64,000 bases of DNA, from the NCBI GenBank assembly GCA_964016885.1, contig OZ024742.1:8010162-8074161 (forward strand). The letters run 5' to 3'. The stretch is from Eledone cirrhosa. Taxonomy: Eukaryota > Mollusca > Cephalopoda > Octopoda > Eledonidae. The translations under genes were made by a program, and so were the position numbers. This document shows positions 1-12,699 of this stretch, in pieces; position 1 is the stretch's first letter, and the number at the start of each line of letters is the position of its first letter. The notes below the pieces were generated by a model, which saw only the letters and a program-made list of their open reading frames with translations, had not been told where the DNA came from and made no database searches.

Positions 1-2399
1 ACTACCTCATGAAACACAGCAACATGTACATAGGAAGGTCTTATATCAATACGGCACCACTATGACTCCCTCAGGAGACAGTAATATGTACCTAGGAATG
101 CTTATAACAATACGGCACCAATATGATTCCCTCAAGAGACACAGTAACATGTACCTAGGAACGTCTTATATCAATACGGCAGCACTATGATTCCCTCAGG
201 AGACACAGTAAGATGTACCTAGGACCGTCTTATATCAATACTGCACCACTGTGACTCCCTCATGTAACACAGCAACATGTACCTAGGAACGTCTTATATC
301 AATACGGCACCACTATGAATCCCTCACGAGACACAGCAACATGTACCTAGGAACGTCTTATATCAATACGGACCACTATAACTCCCTCAGGAGACACAGC
401 AACATGTACCTAGGAACGTCTTATATCAATACGGCACCACTATGTCTCCCTCAGGAGACACAGTAACATGTACCTAGGAACGTCTTATATCAATACGGCA
501 CCACTATGTCTCCCTCAGGAGACACAGTAAGATGTACCTAGGACCGTCTTATATCAATACGGCACCACTATGACTCCCACATGTATCACAGCAACATGTA
601 CCTAGGAATGTCTTATATCAATACGTCACCACTATGACTCCCTCAGGAGACACAGTAACATGTACATAGGAACGACTCATATCAATACGGCACCACTATG
701 ACTCCCTCAGGAGACTCAGTAATATGTACCTGGGAACGTCTTATATCAATAAGGCACCATTATGATTCCCTCAGGAGACACAGTAACATGTAACTAGGAA
801 CGTCTTATATCAATACGTCACCACTATGACTCCCTCAGGAGACACAGTAAGATGTACCTAGGACCGTCTTATATTAATACTGCACCACTGTGACTCCCTC
901 ATGAAACACAGCAACATGTACGTAGGAACGTCTTATATCAATACGGCACCACTATGATTCCCTCAGGAGACACAGTAACATGTACCTAGGAACGTCCTAT
1001 ATCAATACTGCACCACTGTGACTCCCTCAGGAGACACAGTAACATGTACCTAGGAACGTCTTATTTCAATACGGCACCACTATAACTCATTCAGGAGACA
1101 CAGTAACATGTACCTAGGAACCTCCTATATCAATACGGCACCACTATGACTCCGTCAGGAGACACAGTTACATGCACCTAGGAACGTTCTATATCAATAC
1201 GGCACCACTATGACTCCCTCGTGAGACACATTGACATGTACCTAGGAACGTCTTATATCAATACGGCACCACTATGAATCCCTCAGGAGACTCAGTAACA
1301 TGTACCTAGGAACGTCTTATATCAATACGGCACCACTATGACTCCCTCAAGAGACACAGTAACATGTACCTAGGAACGTCTTATATCAATACGGCCCCAC
1401 TATGACTCGCACAGGAGACACAGTGACATGTACCTAGGAACGTCTTATTTCAATACGGCACCACTATAACTCATTCAGCAGACACAGTAACATGTACCTA
1501 GGAACTTCCTATATCAATACGGCACCACTATGACTCCCTCACGAGACACAGTAACATGTACCTAGGAACGTCTTATATCAATACGGCACCACTATGACTC
1601 CCTCAGGAGACACAGTAAGATGTACCTAGGACCGTCTTATATCAATACTGCACCACTGTGACTCCCTCATGAAACACAGCAACATGTACCTAGGACCGTC
1701 TTATATCAATACGGCACCACTATGATTCCCTCAGGAGACACAGTAAGATGTATCTATGACCGTCTTATATCAATACGGAACCAGTATGACTCCCTCAGGA
1801 GACACAGAATCATGTACCTAGGAACGTCTTATATCAATACGGCACCACTATGACTCCCTCAGGTGACACAGTAACATGTACCTAGGAACGTTTTATATCA
1901 ATACGGCACCACTATGACTCCCTCATGAGACACAGTAACATGTACCTAGGAACGTCTTATATCAATACGGCACCACTATGAATCCCTGAGAAGACGCAGT
2001 AACATGTACCTAGGAACGCCTTATATCAATACGGCACCACTATGAATCCATCAGGAGACACAGTAAGATGTACCTAGGACCGTCTTATATCAATACTGCA
2101 CCACTGTGACTACCTCATGAAACACAGCAACATATACATAGGAAGGTCTTATATCAATACGGCACCACTATGACTCCCTCAGGAGACAGTAATATGTACC
2201 TAGGAACGCTTATAACAATACGGCACCACTATGATTCCCTCAGGAGACACAGTAACATGTACCTAGGAACGTCCTATATCAATACGGCACCACTATGACT
2301 CCCTCAGGAGACACAGTAACATGTACCTAGGAACGTCCTATATCAACACGGCACCACTATGACTCCCTCAGGAGACACAGTAACATGTATCTAGGAACG

Positions 2400-3900
2400 T
2401 CTTATATCAATACGGCACCACTATGACTCCCTCAGGAGACACAGTTACATGTACCTAGGAACGTTCTATATCAATACGGCACCACTATGAATCCCTCAGG
2501 AGACGCAGTAACATGTACCTAGGAACGTCTTATATCAATACGGCACCACTATGACTCCCTCAAGAGACACAGTAACATGTACCTAGGAACGTCTTATATC
2601 AATACGGCCCCACTATGACTCGCACAGGAGACACAGTAACATGTACCTACGAACGTCTTATTTCAATACGGCACCACTATAACTCATTCAGCAGACACAG
2701 TAACATGTACCTAGGAACGTCCTATATCAATACGGCACCACTATGACTCCCTCAGGAGACACAGTAACATGTACCTAGGAACGTCCTATATCAACACGGC
2801 ACCACTATGACTCCCTCAGGAGACACAGTAACATGTACCTAGGAACGTCCTATATCAACACGGCACCACTATGACTCCCTCACGAGACACAGTAACATGT
2901 ACCTAGGAACGTCTTATATCAATACGGAACCACTATGACTCCCTCAGGAGACACAGTTACATGTACCTAGGAACGTCCTATATCAATACGGCACCACTAT
3001 GACTCCCTCAGGAGACACAGTAACATATACCTAGGGACGTCTTATATCAATACGGCACCACTATGACTCCCTCAGGAGACACAGTAACATGTACATAGGA
3101 ACATCCTATATTAATACGGCACCACTATGACACCCTCATGAGACACATTAACATGTACATAGGAACTTCTTATATCAATACGGCACTACTATGGCACCCT
3201 CAGGACACACAGTAACATGTACCTAGGAACGTCCTATATCAATACGGCACCACTATGACTCCCTCAGGAGACACAGTAACATGTACCTAGGAACGTGTTA
3301 TATCAATACGGCGCCACTGTGACTCCCTCAGGAGACACAGTAACATGTACCTAGGGACGTCTTATATCAATACGGCACCACTATGAATCCCTCAGGAGAC
3401 ACAGTAACATGTACCTAGGGACGTCTTATATCAATACGGCACCACTATGACTCCCTCAGGTGACACAGTACCATGTACCTAGGAACCTCTTATATCAATA
3501 CCACACCACTATGTCTCCCTCAGGAGACAGATAAACATGTACCTAGGAACGTCTTATATCAATACGGCACCACTATGACTACCTCAGGTGACACAGTAAC
3601 AAGTACCTTGGAACGTCTTATATCAATACGACACCACTATGTCTCCCTCAGGAGACACAGAAACATGTACCTAGGAACGTCTTATATCAATACGGCACCA
3701 CTATGAATCCCTCAGAAGACACAGTAACATGTACCTAGGAACGTCTTATATCAATACGGCACCACTATGACTCCCTCGGGTGACACAGTAACATGTACCT
3801 AGGAACGTCTTATATCAATACGGCCCCACTATGATTCCCTGAGGAGACACAGAAACATGTACCTAGGAACGTCTTATATCAATACGGCACCACTATGACT
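2400..3900 (+). repeat. Domain I higher-order block, first copy (partner at about 4,763-6,263)
   Basis: Diagnostic variants recur in the same order about 2.36 kb downstream. GGAACGTTCT is at 2,458 and 4,821, and AGGAACCTC at 3,481 and 5,844; both are 2,363 bp apart. Between these markers the spacing widens to 2,427 bp (CTCATTCAGCAGAC at 2,683 and 5,110), so each copy has gained or lost one 64-bp monomer internally. A CAGATAAACATG variant monomer follows AGGAACCTC in both copies. The edges are approximate. Confidence 0.75.
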
Positions 3901-4534
3901 CCCTCAGGAGACACAGTAACATGTACCTAGGAACGTCTTATTTCAATACGGCACCACTATAACTCATACAGGAGACACAGTAACATGTACCTAGGAACGT
4001 CCTATATCAATACGGCACCACTATGACTCCCTCAGGAGACACAGTAACATGTACCTAGGAACGTCCTATTTCAACACGGCACCACTATGACTCCCTCAGG
4101 AGACAGTAATATGTAGCTAGGAACGTCTTATATCAATACTGCACCTCTATGACTCCCTCAGGAGACACAGTAATATGTACCTAGGAACGTCTTATATCAA
4201 TACGGCACCACTATGAGTCCCTCGGGAGACACAGTAACATGTACCTAGGAACGTCCTATATCAATACTGCACCACTGTGACTCCCTCAGGAGACACAGCA
4301 ACATGTACCTAGGAACGTCTTATTTCAATACGGCACCACTATAACTCATTCAGGAGACACAGTAACATGTACCTAGGAACGTCCTATATCAATACGGCAC
4401 CACTATGACTCCCTCGTGAGACACATTGACATGTACCTAGGAACGTCTTATATCAATACGGCACCACTATGAATCCCTCAGGAGACGCAGTAACATGTAC
4501 CTAGGAACGTCTTATATCAATACGGCACCACTAT

Positions 4535-4572
4535 GACGTTCCTTGGTACAGTAACATGTACCAAGGAACGTC
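4535..4572. repeat. Perfect inverted repeat (hairpin), 16-bp arms, 6-nt loop
   Basis: The left arm GACGTTCCTTGGTACA (4,535-4,550) is the exact reverse complement of the right arm TGTACCAAGGAACGTC (4,557-4,572), with loop GTAACA between them. The right arm is ordinary monomer sequence except that CCTAGG has become CCAAGG. The left arm replaces the normal GACTCCCTCAGGAGACACA stretch, which the arm does not resemble, and makes this monomer about three bases short. Both arms share the CCAAGG/CCTTGG change, as expected if one was copied from the other. I saw no second example in the window. Confidence 0.95.
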
Positions 4573-4762
4573 TTATATCAATACGGCCCCACTATGACTC
4601 GCACAGGAGACACAGTAACATGTACCTAGGAACGTCCTATATCAATACGGCACCACTATGATTCCCTCAGGAGACACAGTAACATGTACCTAGGAACGTC
4701 CTATATCAACACGGCACCACTATGACTCGCTCAGGAGACACAGTAACATGTAACTAGGAACG

Positions 4763-6263
4763 TCTTATATCAATACGGCACCACTATGACTCCCTCAGGA
4801 GACACAGTTACATGTACCTAGGAACGTTCTATATCAATACGGCACCACTATGACTCCCTCGTGAGACACATTGACATGTACCTAGGAACGTCTTATATCA
4901 ATACGGCACCACTATGAATCCCTCAGGAGACTCAGTAACATGTAACTAGGAACGTCTTATATCAATACGGCACCACTATGACTCCCTCAAGAGACATAGT
5001 AACATGTACCTAGGAACGTCTTATATCAATACGGCCCCACTATCACTCGCACAGGAGACACAGTGACATGTACCTCGGAACGTCTTATTTCAATACGGCA
5101 CCACTACAACTCATTCAGCAGACACAGTAACATGTACCTAGGAACGTCCTATATCAATACGGCACCACTATGACTCCCTCAGGAGACACAGTAACATGTA
5201 CCTAGGAACGTCCTATATCAACACGGCACCACTATGACTCCCTCACGAGACACAGTAACATGTACCTAGGAACGTCTTATATCAATACGGCACCACTATG
5301 ACTCCCTCAGGAGACACAGTTACATGTACCTAGGAACGTCCTATATCAATACGGCACCACTATGACTCCCTCAGGAGACACAGTAACATGTACCTAGGGA
5401 CGTCTTATATCAATACGGCACCACTATGACTCCCTCAGGAGACACAGTAACATGTACATAGGAACGTCCTATATCAATACGGCACCACTATGACACCCTC
5501 ATGAGACACATTAACATGTACATAGGAACGTCTTATATCAATACGGCACCACTATGGCACCCTCAGGACACACAGTAACATGGACCTAGGAACGTCTTAT
5601 ATCAATACGGCACCACTATGACTCCCTCAGGAGACACAGTAACATGTACCTAGGAACGTGTTATATCAATACGGCGCCACTGTGACTCCCTCAGGAGACT
5701 CAGTAACATGTACCTAGGGACGTCTTATATCAATACGGCACCACTATGAATCCCTCAGGAGACACAGTAACATGTACCTAGGGACGTCTTATATCAATAC
5801 GGCACCACTATGACTCCCTCAGGTGACACAGTAACATGTAGCTAGGAACCTCTTATATCAATACCACACCACTATGTCTCCCTCAGGAGACAGATAAACA
5901 TGAACCTAGGAACGTCTTATATCAATACGGCACCACTATGACTACCTCAGGTGACACAGTAACAAGTACCTTGGAACGTCTTATATCAATACGACACCAC
6001 TATGTCTCCCTCAGGAGACACAGAAACATGTACCTAGGAACGTCTTATATCAATACGGCACCACTATGAATCCCTCAGGAGACACAGTAACATGTACCTA
6101 GGAACGTCTTATATCAAAACGGCACCAGTATGACTCCCTCAAGAGACACAGTAACATGTACATAGGAACGTCTTATATCAATACGACACCACTATATATC
6201 CCTCAGGAGACACAGAAACATGTACCTAGGAACGTCTTATATCAATACGGCCCCACTATGACT
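4763..6263 (+). repeat. Domain I higher-order block, second copy (partner at about 2,400-3,900)
   Basis: This copy matches the upstream block at a shift of 2,363-2,427 bp. It also includes a CTCGTGAGACACATTGACATG monomer that matches 1,218 at a 3,640-bp shift (GGAACGTTCT at 1,181 and 4,821), so the left part is a mosaic of at least two sources. It ends near the ATATATCCCTCAGG variant at about 6,190. Confidence 0.7.
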
Positions 6264-6659
6264 CCCTCAGGAGACACAGTAACATGTACCTAGGAACGTC
6301 TTATTTCAATACGGCACCACTATAACTCATACAGGAGACACAGTAACATGTACCTAGGAACGTCCTATATCAATACGGCACCACTATGACTCCCTCAGGA
6401 GACACAGTAACATGTACCTAGGAACGTCCTATATCAACACGGCACCACTATAACTCCCTCAGGAGACACAGTAACATGTACCTAGGAACGTCTTATATCA
6501 ATACGGCACCACTATGACTCCCTCAGGAGACACAGTAACATTTACATAGGAACGTCTTATATCAATACGGCACCACTATGTCTCCCTCAGGAGACACAGT
6601 AACATGTACCTAGCAACATCTTATATCAATACGGCACCACTATGATTCCCTGAGGAGAC

Positions 6660-7090
6660 ACAGTAAGATGTATCTAGGACCGTCTTATATCGATACTGCA
6701 CCACTGTGTCTACCTCATGAAACACAGCAACATGTACATAGGAAGGTCTTATATCAATACGGCACCACTATGACTCCCTCAGGAGACAGCAATATGTATC
6801 TAGGAACGCTTATATCAATACGGCACCACTATGATTCCCTCAGGAGACACAGTAACATGTACCTAGGAACGTCTTATATCAATACGGCACCACTATGATT
6901 CCCTCAGGAGACACAGTAAGATATACCTAGGACCGTCTTATATCAATACTGCACCACTGTGACTCCCTCATGTAACACAGCAACATGTACCTAGGAACGT
7001 CTTATATCAATATGGCACCACTATGACTCCTTCAGGAGACACAGTAACATGTACCTAGGAACGTCCTATATCAATACTGCACCACTGTGA
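6660..7090 (+). repeat. Domain I block with CTCATGAAACACAG and ATAGGAAGG monomers (partner at about 9,215-9,660)
   Basis: The order of variants (AAGATGTAT/CCTAGGACCG, TACCTCATGAAACACAGC, ATAGGAAGGTC, AGACAGCAATATG, CGCTTATATC, then CTCATGTAACACAG) recurs at a shift of about 2,555 bp, falling to 2,491 bp after loss of one monomer (ATGTAACACAG at 6,970 and 9,461). Related sequence is also present at the start of the window (ATGTAACACAG at 262). Confidence 0.7.
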
Positions 7091-7384
7091 CTCCCTCAGG
7101 AGACACAGTAACATGTACATAGGAACGTCTTATATCAATACGGCACCACTATGAATCCCTCAGGAGACACAGTAACATGTACCTAGGGACGTCTTATATC
7201 AATACGGCACCACTATGACTCCCTCAGGAGACACAGTAACATGTACCTAGGAACGTGTTATATCAATACGGCGCCACTGTGACTACCTCTGGAGACACAG
7301 TAACATGTACCTAGGGACGTCTTATATCAATACGGCACCACTATGAATCCCTCAGGAGACACAGTAACATGTACCTAGGGACGT

Positions 7385-7830
7385 CTTATATCAATACGGC
7401 ACCACTATGACTCCCTCAGGTGACACAGTAACATGTACCTAGGAACCTCTTATATCAATACGACACCACTATGTCTCCCTCAGGAGACAGATAAACATGT
7501 ACCTAGGAACGTCTTATATCAATACGGCACCACTATGACTACGTCAGGTGACACAGTAACAAGTAACTAGGAACGTCTTATATCAATAAGACACCACTAT
7601 GTCTCCGTCAGGAGACACAGAAACATGTACCTAGGAACGTCTTATATCAATACGGCACCACTATGAATCCCTCAGGAGACACAGTAACATGTACCTAGGA
7701 ACGTCTTATATCAATACGGCACCACTATGACTCCCTCAGGTGACAAAGTAACATGTACCTAGGAACGTCTTATCTCAATACGGCCCCACTATGATTCCCT
7801 GAGAAGACACAGTAACATGTACATAGGAAC
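7385..7830 (+). repeat. First copy of an 896-bp-spaced duplication
   Basis: AGGAACCTC at 7,441 recurs at 8,337, exactly 896 bp or 14 monomers later. It is followed in both by the AGACAGATAAACATG monomer, a GACTACxTCAGGTGACAC monomer with AACAAGTA, and a GATTCCCTGAG monomer. The same series is present at 3,481 and 5,844, so this four-to-six-monomer cassette occurs four times in domain I. Confidence 0.75.
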
Positions 7831-8280
7831 GTGTTATATCAATACGGCACCACTATGACTCCCTCATGAGACACATTAACATGTATATAGGAACGTCTTA
7901 TATCAATACGGCACCACTATGACACCCTCAGGACACACAGTAACATGTACCTAGGAACGTTTTCTATCAATACGGCACCACTATGTCTCCCTCAGGAGAC
8001 ACAGTAACATGTACCTAGGGACGTCTTATATCAATACAGCACCACTATAACTCACTTAGGAGACACAGTAACATATACCTAGGACCGGATTATATCAATA
8101 CTGCACCACTGTGACTCCCTCATGAAACACAGCAACATGTACCTAGGAACGTCTTATATCAATACCACACAACTATGTCTCCCTCAGGAGACACAGAAAC
8201 ATGTACCTAGGAACGTTTTCTATCAATACGGCACCACTATGTCTCCCTCAGGAGACACAGTAACATGTACCTAGGAACGT

Positions 8281-8726
8281 CCTATATCAACACGGCACCA
8301 CTATGACTCCCTCAGGAGACACAGTAACATGTACCTAGGAACCTCTTATATCAATACGACACCACTATGTCTCCCTCAGGAGACAGATAAACATGTACCT
8401 AGGAACGTCTTATATCAATACGGCACCACTATGACTACCTCAGGTGACACAGTAACAAGTACCTAGGAACGTCTTATATCAATACGACATAACTATGTCT
8501 CCCTCAGGAGACACAGAAACATGTACCTAGGAACGTCTTATATCAATACGGCACCACTATGAATCCCTCAGGAGACACAGTAACATGTACCTAGGAACGT
8601 CTTATATCAATACGGCACCACTATGACTCCCTCAGGTGACACAGTAACATGTACCTAGGAACGTCTTATATCAATACGGCCCCACTATGATTCCCTGAGG
8701 AGACACAGTAACATGTACATAGGAAC
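8281..8726 (+). repeat. Second copy of the 896-bp-spaced duplication
   Basis: It matches 7,385-7,830 in the order of variant monomers. The spacing of exactly 14 monomers indicates copying in register. Private changes (ACGTCAGGTG at 7,541 against ACCTCAGGTG here; GACATAACTATG here) show that the copies have diverged since. Confidence 0.75.
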
Positions 8727-10899
8727 GTCTTATATCAATACGGCACCACTATGACACCCTCAGGTGACACAGTAACATGTACCTAGGAACGTCTTATATC
8801 AATACCACACAACTATGTCTCCCTCAGGAGACACAGAAACATGTACCTAGGAACGTTTTCTATCAATACGGCACCACTATGTCTCCCTCAGGAGACACAG
8901 TAACATGTACCTAGGAACGTCTTATTTCAATACCGCACCACTATGACTACCTCAGGAGACACAGTAACATGTACCTAGGACCGGCTTATATCAATACTGC
9001 ACCACTGTGACTCCCTCATGAAACACAGCAACATGTACCTAGGAACGTCTTATATCAATACGGCACCACTATAACTCCCTCAGGAGACAGTAATATGTAC
9101 CTAGGACCGTCTTATATCAATACTGCACCTCTATGACTCCCTCAGGAGACACAGTAATATGTACCTAGGAACGCCTTATATCAATACGGCACCACTATGA
9201 CTCCACCAGGAGACACAGTAAGATGTACCTAGGACCGTTTTATATCAATACTGCACCACTGTCACTACCTCATGAAACACAGCAACATGTACATAGGAAG
9301 GTCTTATATCAATACGGCACCACTATGACTCCGTCAGGAGACAGTAATATGTACCTAGGAACGCTTATATCAATACGGCACCACTATGATTCCCTCAGGA
9401 GACACAGTAAGATGTACCTAGGACCGTCTTATATCAATACTGCACCACTGTGACTCCCTCATGTAACACAGCAACATGTACCTAGGAACGTCTTATATCA
9501 ATACGGCACCACTATGACTCCCTCAGGAGACACAGTAACATGTACCTAGGAACGTCCTATATCAATACTGCACCACTGTGACTCCCTCAGGAGACACAGT
9601 AACATGTACCTAGGAACGTCTTATTTCAATACGGCACCACTATAACTCATTCAGGAGACACAGTAACATGTACCTAGGAACGTCTTATATCAATACGGCA
9701 CCACTATGACTCCCTCAAGAGACACAGTAACATGTACATAGGAACGTCTTATATCAATACGGCACGACTATGACTCCCTCAGGAGACACAGTAACATGTA
9801 CCCAGGAACGTCCTATATCAATACTGCACCACTGTGACTCCCTCAGGAGACACATTGACATGTACCTAGGAACGTCTTATATCAATACGGCACCTCTATG
9901 AATCCCTCAGGAGACAAAGTAACATGTACCTAAGAACGTCTTATATCAATACGGCACCACTATGATTACCCCAGGAGACACAGTAACATGTACCTAGGAA
10001 CGTCTTATATCAATACGGCACCACTATGACTCCCTCAGGAGACAGTAATATGTAGCTAGGAACGTCTTATATCAATACTGCACCACTGTGACTCCCTCAT
10101 GAAACACAGCAACATGTACCTAGGAACGTCTTATATCAATACGGCACCACTATGACTCACTCAGGAGACGGTAATATGTACCTAGGACCGTCTTATATCA
10201 ATACTGCACCACTGTGACTCCCTCATGAAACACAGCAACATGTACATAGGAACTACTTATATCAATACGGCACCACTATGACTCTCTCAGGAGACAGTAA
10301 TATGTACCTAGGAACGCTTTTATCAATACGGTACCACTATGACTCCCTCAGGAGACACAGTAACATGTACCTAGGAACGTCTTATATCAATACGGCACCA
10401 CTATGACTCCCTCAGGAGACACAGTAACTTGTACCTAGGAACGTCTTATATCAATACGGCACCACTATAAATCCCTCAGGAGACACAAAAACATGTACCT
10501 AGGAACGTCCTATATCAATACGGCACCACTATGACTCCCTCATGAGACACAGTAACATGTACCTAGGAACGTCTTATATCAATACGGCACCACTATGACT
10601 CCCTCATGAGACACAGTAACATCTACCTAGGAACGTCTTATATCAATACGGCACCAGTATGACTCCCTCAGGTGACACAGTAACATGTACCTAGGAGCGT
10701 CTTATATCAATACTGCACCACTATGACTCCCTCATGAGACACAGTAACATGTACCTATGAACGTCTTATATCAATACGGCACCAATATGTCTCCCTCAGG
10801 AGACACAGTAACATGTATCTAGGAACGTCTTATATCAATACGGCACCACTATGACTCCCTCAGGAGACACAGTAACATGTACCTAGGAACGTCTTATAT

Positions 10900-12620
10900 C
10901 AATACGGCACCGACATGTCTCCCTCAGGAGACACAGTAACATGTACCTAGGACGGTCCTATATCAATACGGCACAACTATGAATCCCTCGGGAGACACAG
11001 TAACATGTACCTAGTAACGTCTTATATCAATAGCACACCAGTATGACTCCCTCAGGAGGCACAGTAACATGTACCAAGGAACATCTTATATCAATACGTC
11101 ACCACTCTGACTCCCTCAGGAGACAAGGTGACATGTACCTAGGAACATCTTATATCAATACGGCACCACTATGACTCCCTCAGGAGACACAGTAACATGT
11201 ACCTAGGAATGTCTTATATCAATACGGCACCACTATGACTCCCTCAGGAGACACAGTAACATGTACCTAGGAACATCTTATATTAATACGGCACCACTAT
11301 GACTCCCTCAGGAGACACAGTAACATGTAACTAGGAACGTCTTATATCAATACGGCACCACTATGACTCCCTCAGGAGACACAGTAACATGTACATAGGA
11401 ACGTCTTATATCAATACGGCACCACTATGTCTCCCTCAGGAGACACAGTAACATGTACCTATGAACGTTTTATATCAATATGGCACCACTATGACTCCCT
11501 CAGGAGACACAGTAACATGTACCTAGGAACGTCTTATATCAATACGGCACCACTATGACTCCCTCAGGAGACACAGTAACATGTACCTAGGAACGTCTTA
11601 TATCAATACGGCACCACTATGACTCCCTCATGAGACACAGTAACATCTACCTAGGAACGTCTTATATCAATACGGCACCACTATGACTCCCTCAGGAGAC
11701 ACAATAACATGTACCTAGGAACGTGTTATATCAATACGGCACCAATATGTCTCCCTCAGGAGACTCAGTAATATGTACCTAGGACGGTCCTATATCAATA
11801 CGGCACAACTATGACTCCCTCGTGAGACACAGTAACATGTACCTAGTAACGTCTTATATCGATACCACACCAGTATAACTCCCTCAGGAGGCACAGTAAC
11901 ATGTACCAAGGAACATCTTATATCAATACGTCACCACTATGACTCCCTCAGGAGACACAGTAACATGTACCTAGGAACGTCCTATATCAATACTGCACCA
12001 CTGTGACTCCCTCAGGAGACACAGTAACATGTACCTAGGAACGTCCTATTTCAATACGTCACCACTATAACTCAGTCAGGAGACACAGTAACATGTACCT
12101 AGGAACGTCTTATATCAATACGGCACCACTATGACTCCCTCAAGAGACACAGTAACATGTACATAGGAACGTCTTATATCAATACGGCACGACTATGACT
12201 CCCTCAGGAGACACAGTAACATGTACCTAGGAACGTCCTATATCAATACTGCACCACTGTGACTCCCTCAGGAGACACATTGACATGTACCTAGGAACGT
12301 CTTATATCAATACGGCACCGCTATGAATCCCTCAGGAGACAAAGTAACATGTACCTAGGAACGTCTTATATCAATACGGCACCACTATGATTACCCCAGG
12401 AGACACAGTAACATGTACATAGGAACGTCTTATATCAATACGGCACCACTATGACTCCCTCAGGAGACAGTAATATGTAGCTAGGAACGTCTTATATCAA
12501 TACTGCACCACTGTGACTCCCTCATGAAACACAGCAACATGTACCTAGGAACGTCTTATATCAATACGGCACCACTATGACTCCCTCAGGAGACGGTAAT
12601 ATGTACCTAGGACCGTCTTA
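10900..12620 (+). repeat. Block P, copy 1
   Basis: The block begins near CGACATGTCT (10,911) and runs through CTCGTGAG (11,821), CTCAGTCAGG (12,071) and the TGTAGCTAGG monomer. All three of the first markers recur 4,150 bp downstream. The preceding stretch (10,020-10,900) shares markers with 12,445 onwards at a 2,425-bp shift, so this copy is joined to a partial Q block. Confidence 0.75.
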
Positions 12621-12699
12621 TATCAATACTGCACCACTGTGACTCCCTCATGAAACACAGCAACATGTACATAGGAACTACTTATATCAATACGGCACC

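Larger units (their letters stand above)
1..9660 (+). repeat. Domain I: diverged satellite with older, short higher-order blocks
   Basis: Monomers here carry many private changes, and the recurring blocks are shorter and less alike than those further right. Typical variants are CTCATGAAACACAGCAAC, AGGACCGTC, TACTGCACCACTGTGAC, and the 62-bp AGGAGACAGTAATATG type. A marker (TACCTCATGAAACACAGC followed by ATAGGAAGG) occurs at about 3, 2,111, 6,711 and 9,266, that is, at spacings of 2,108, 4,600 and 2,555 bp. The right edge is set where the blocks typical of domain II begin; it is a change of variant composition, not a sequence break. Nothing other than satellite is present. Confidence 0.75.
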
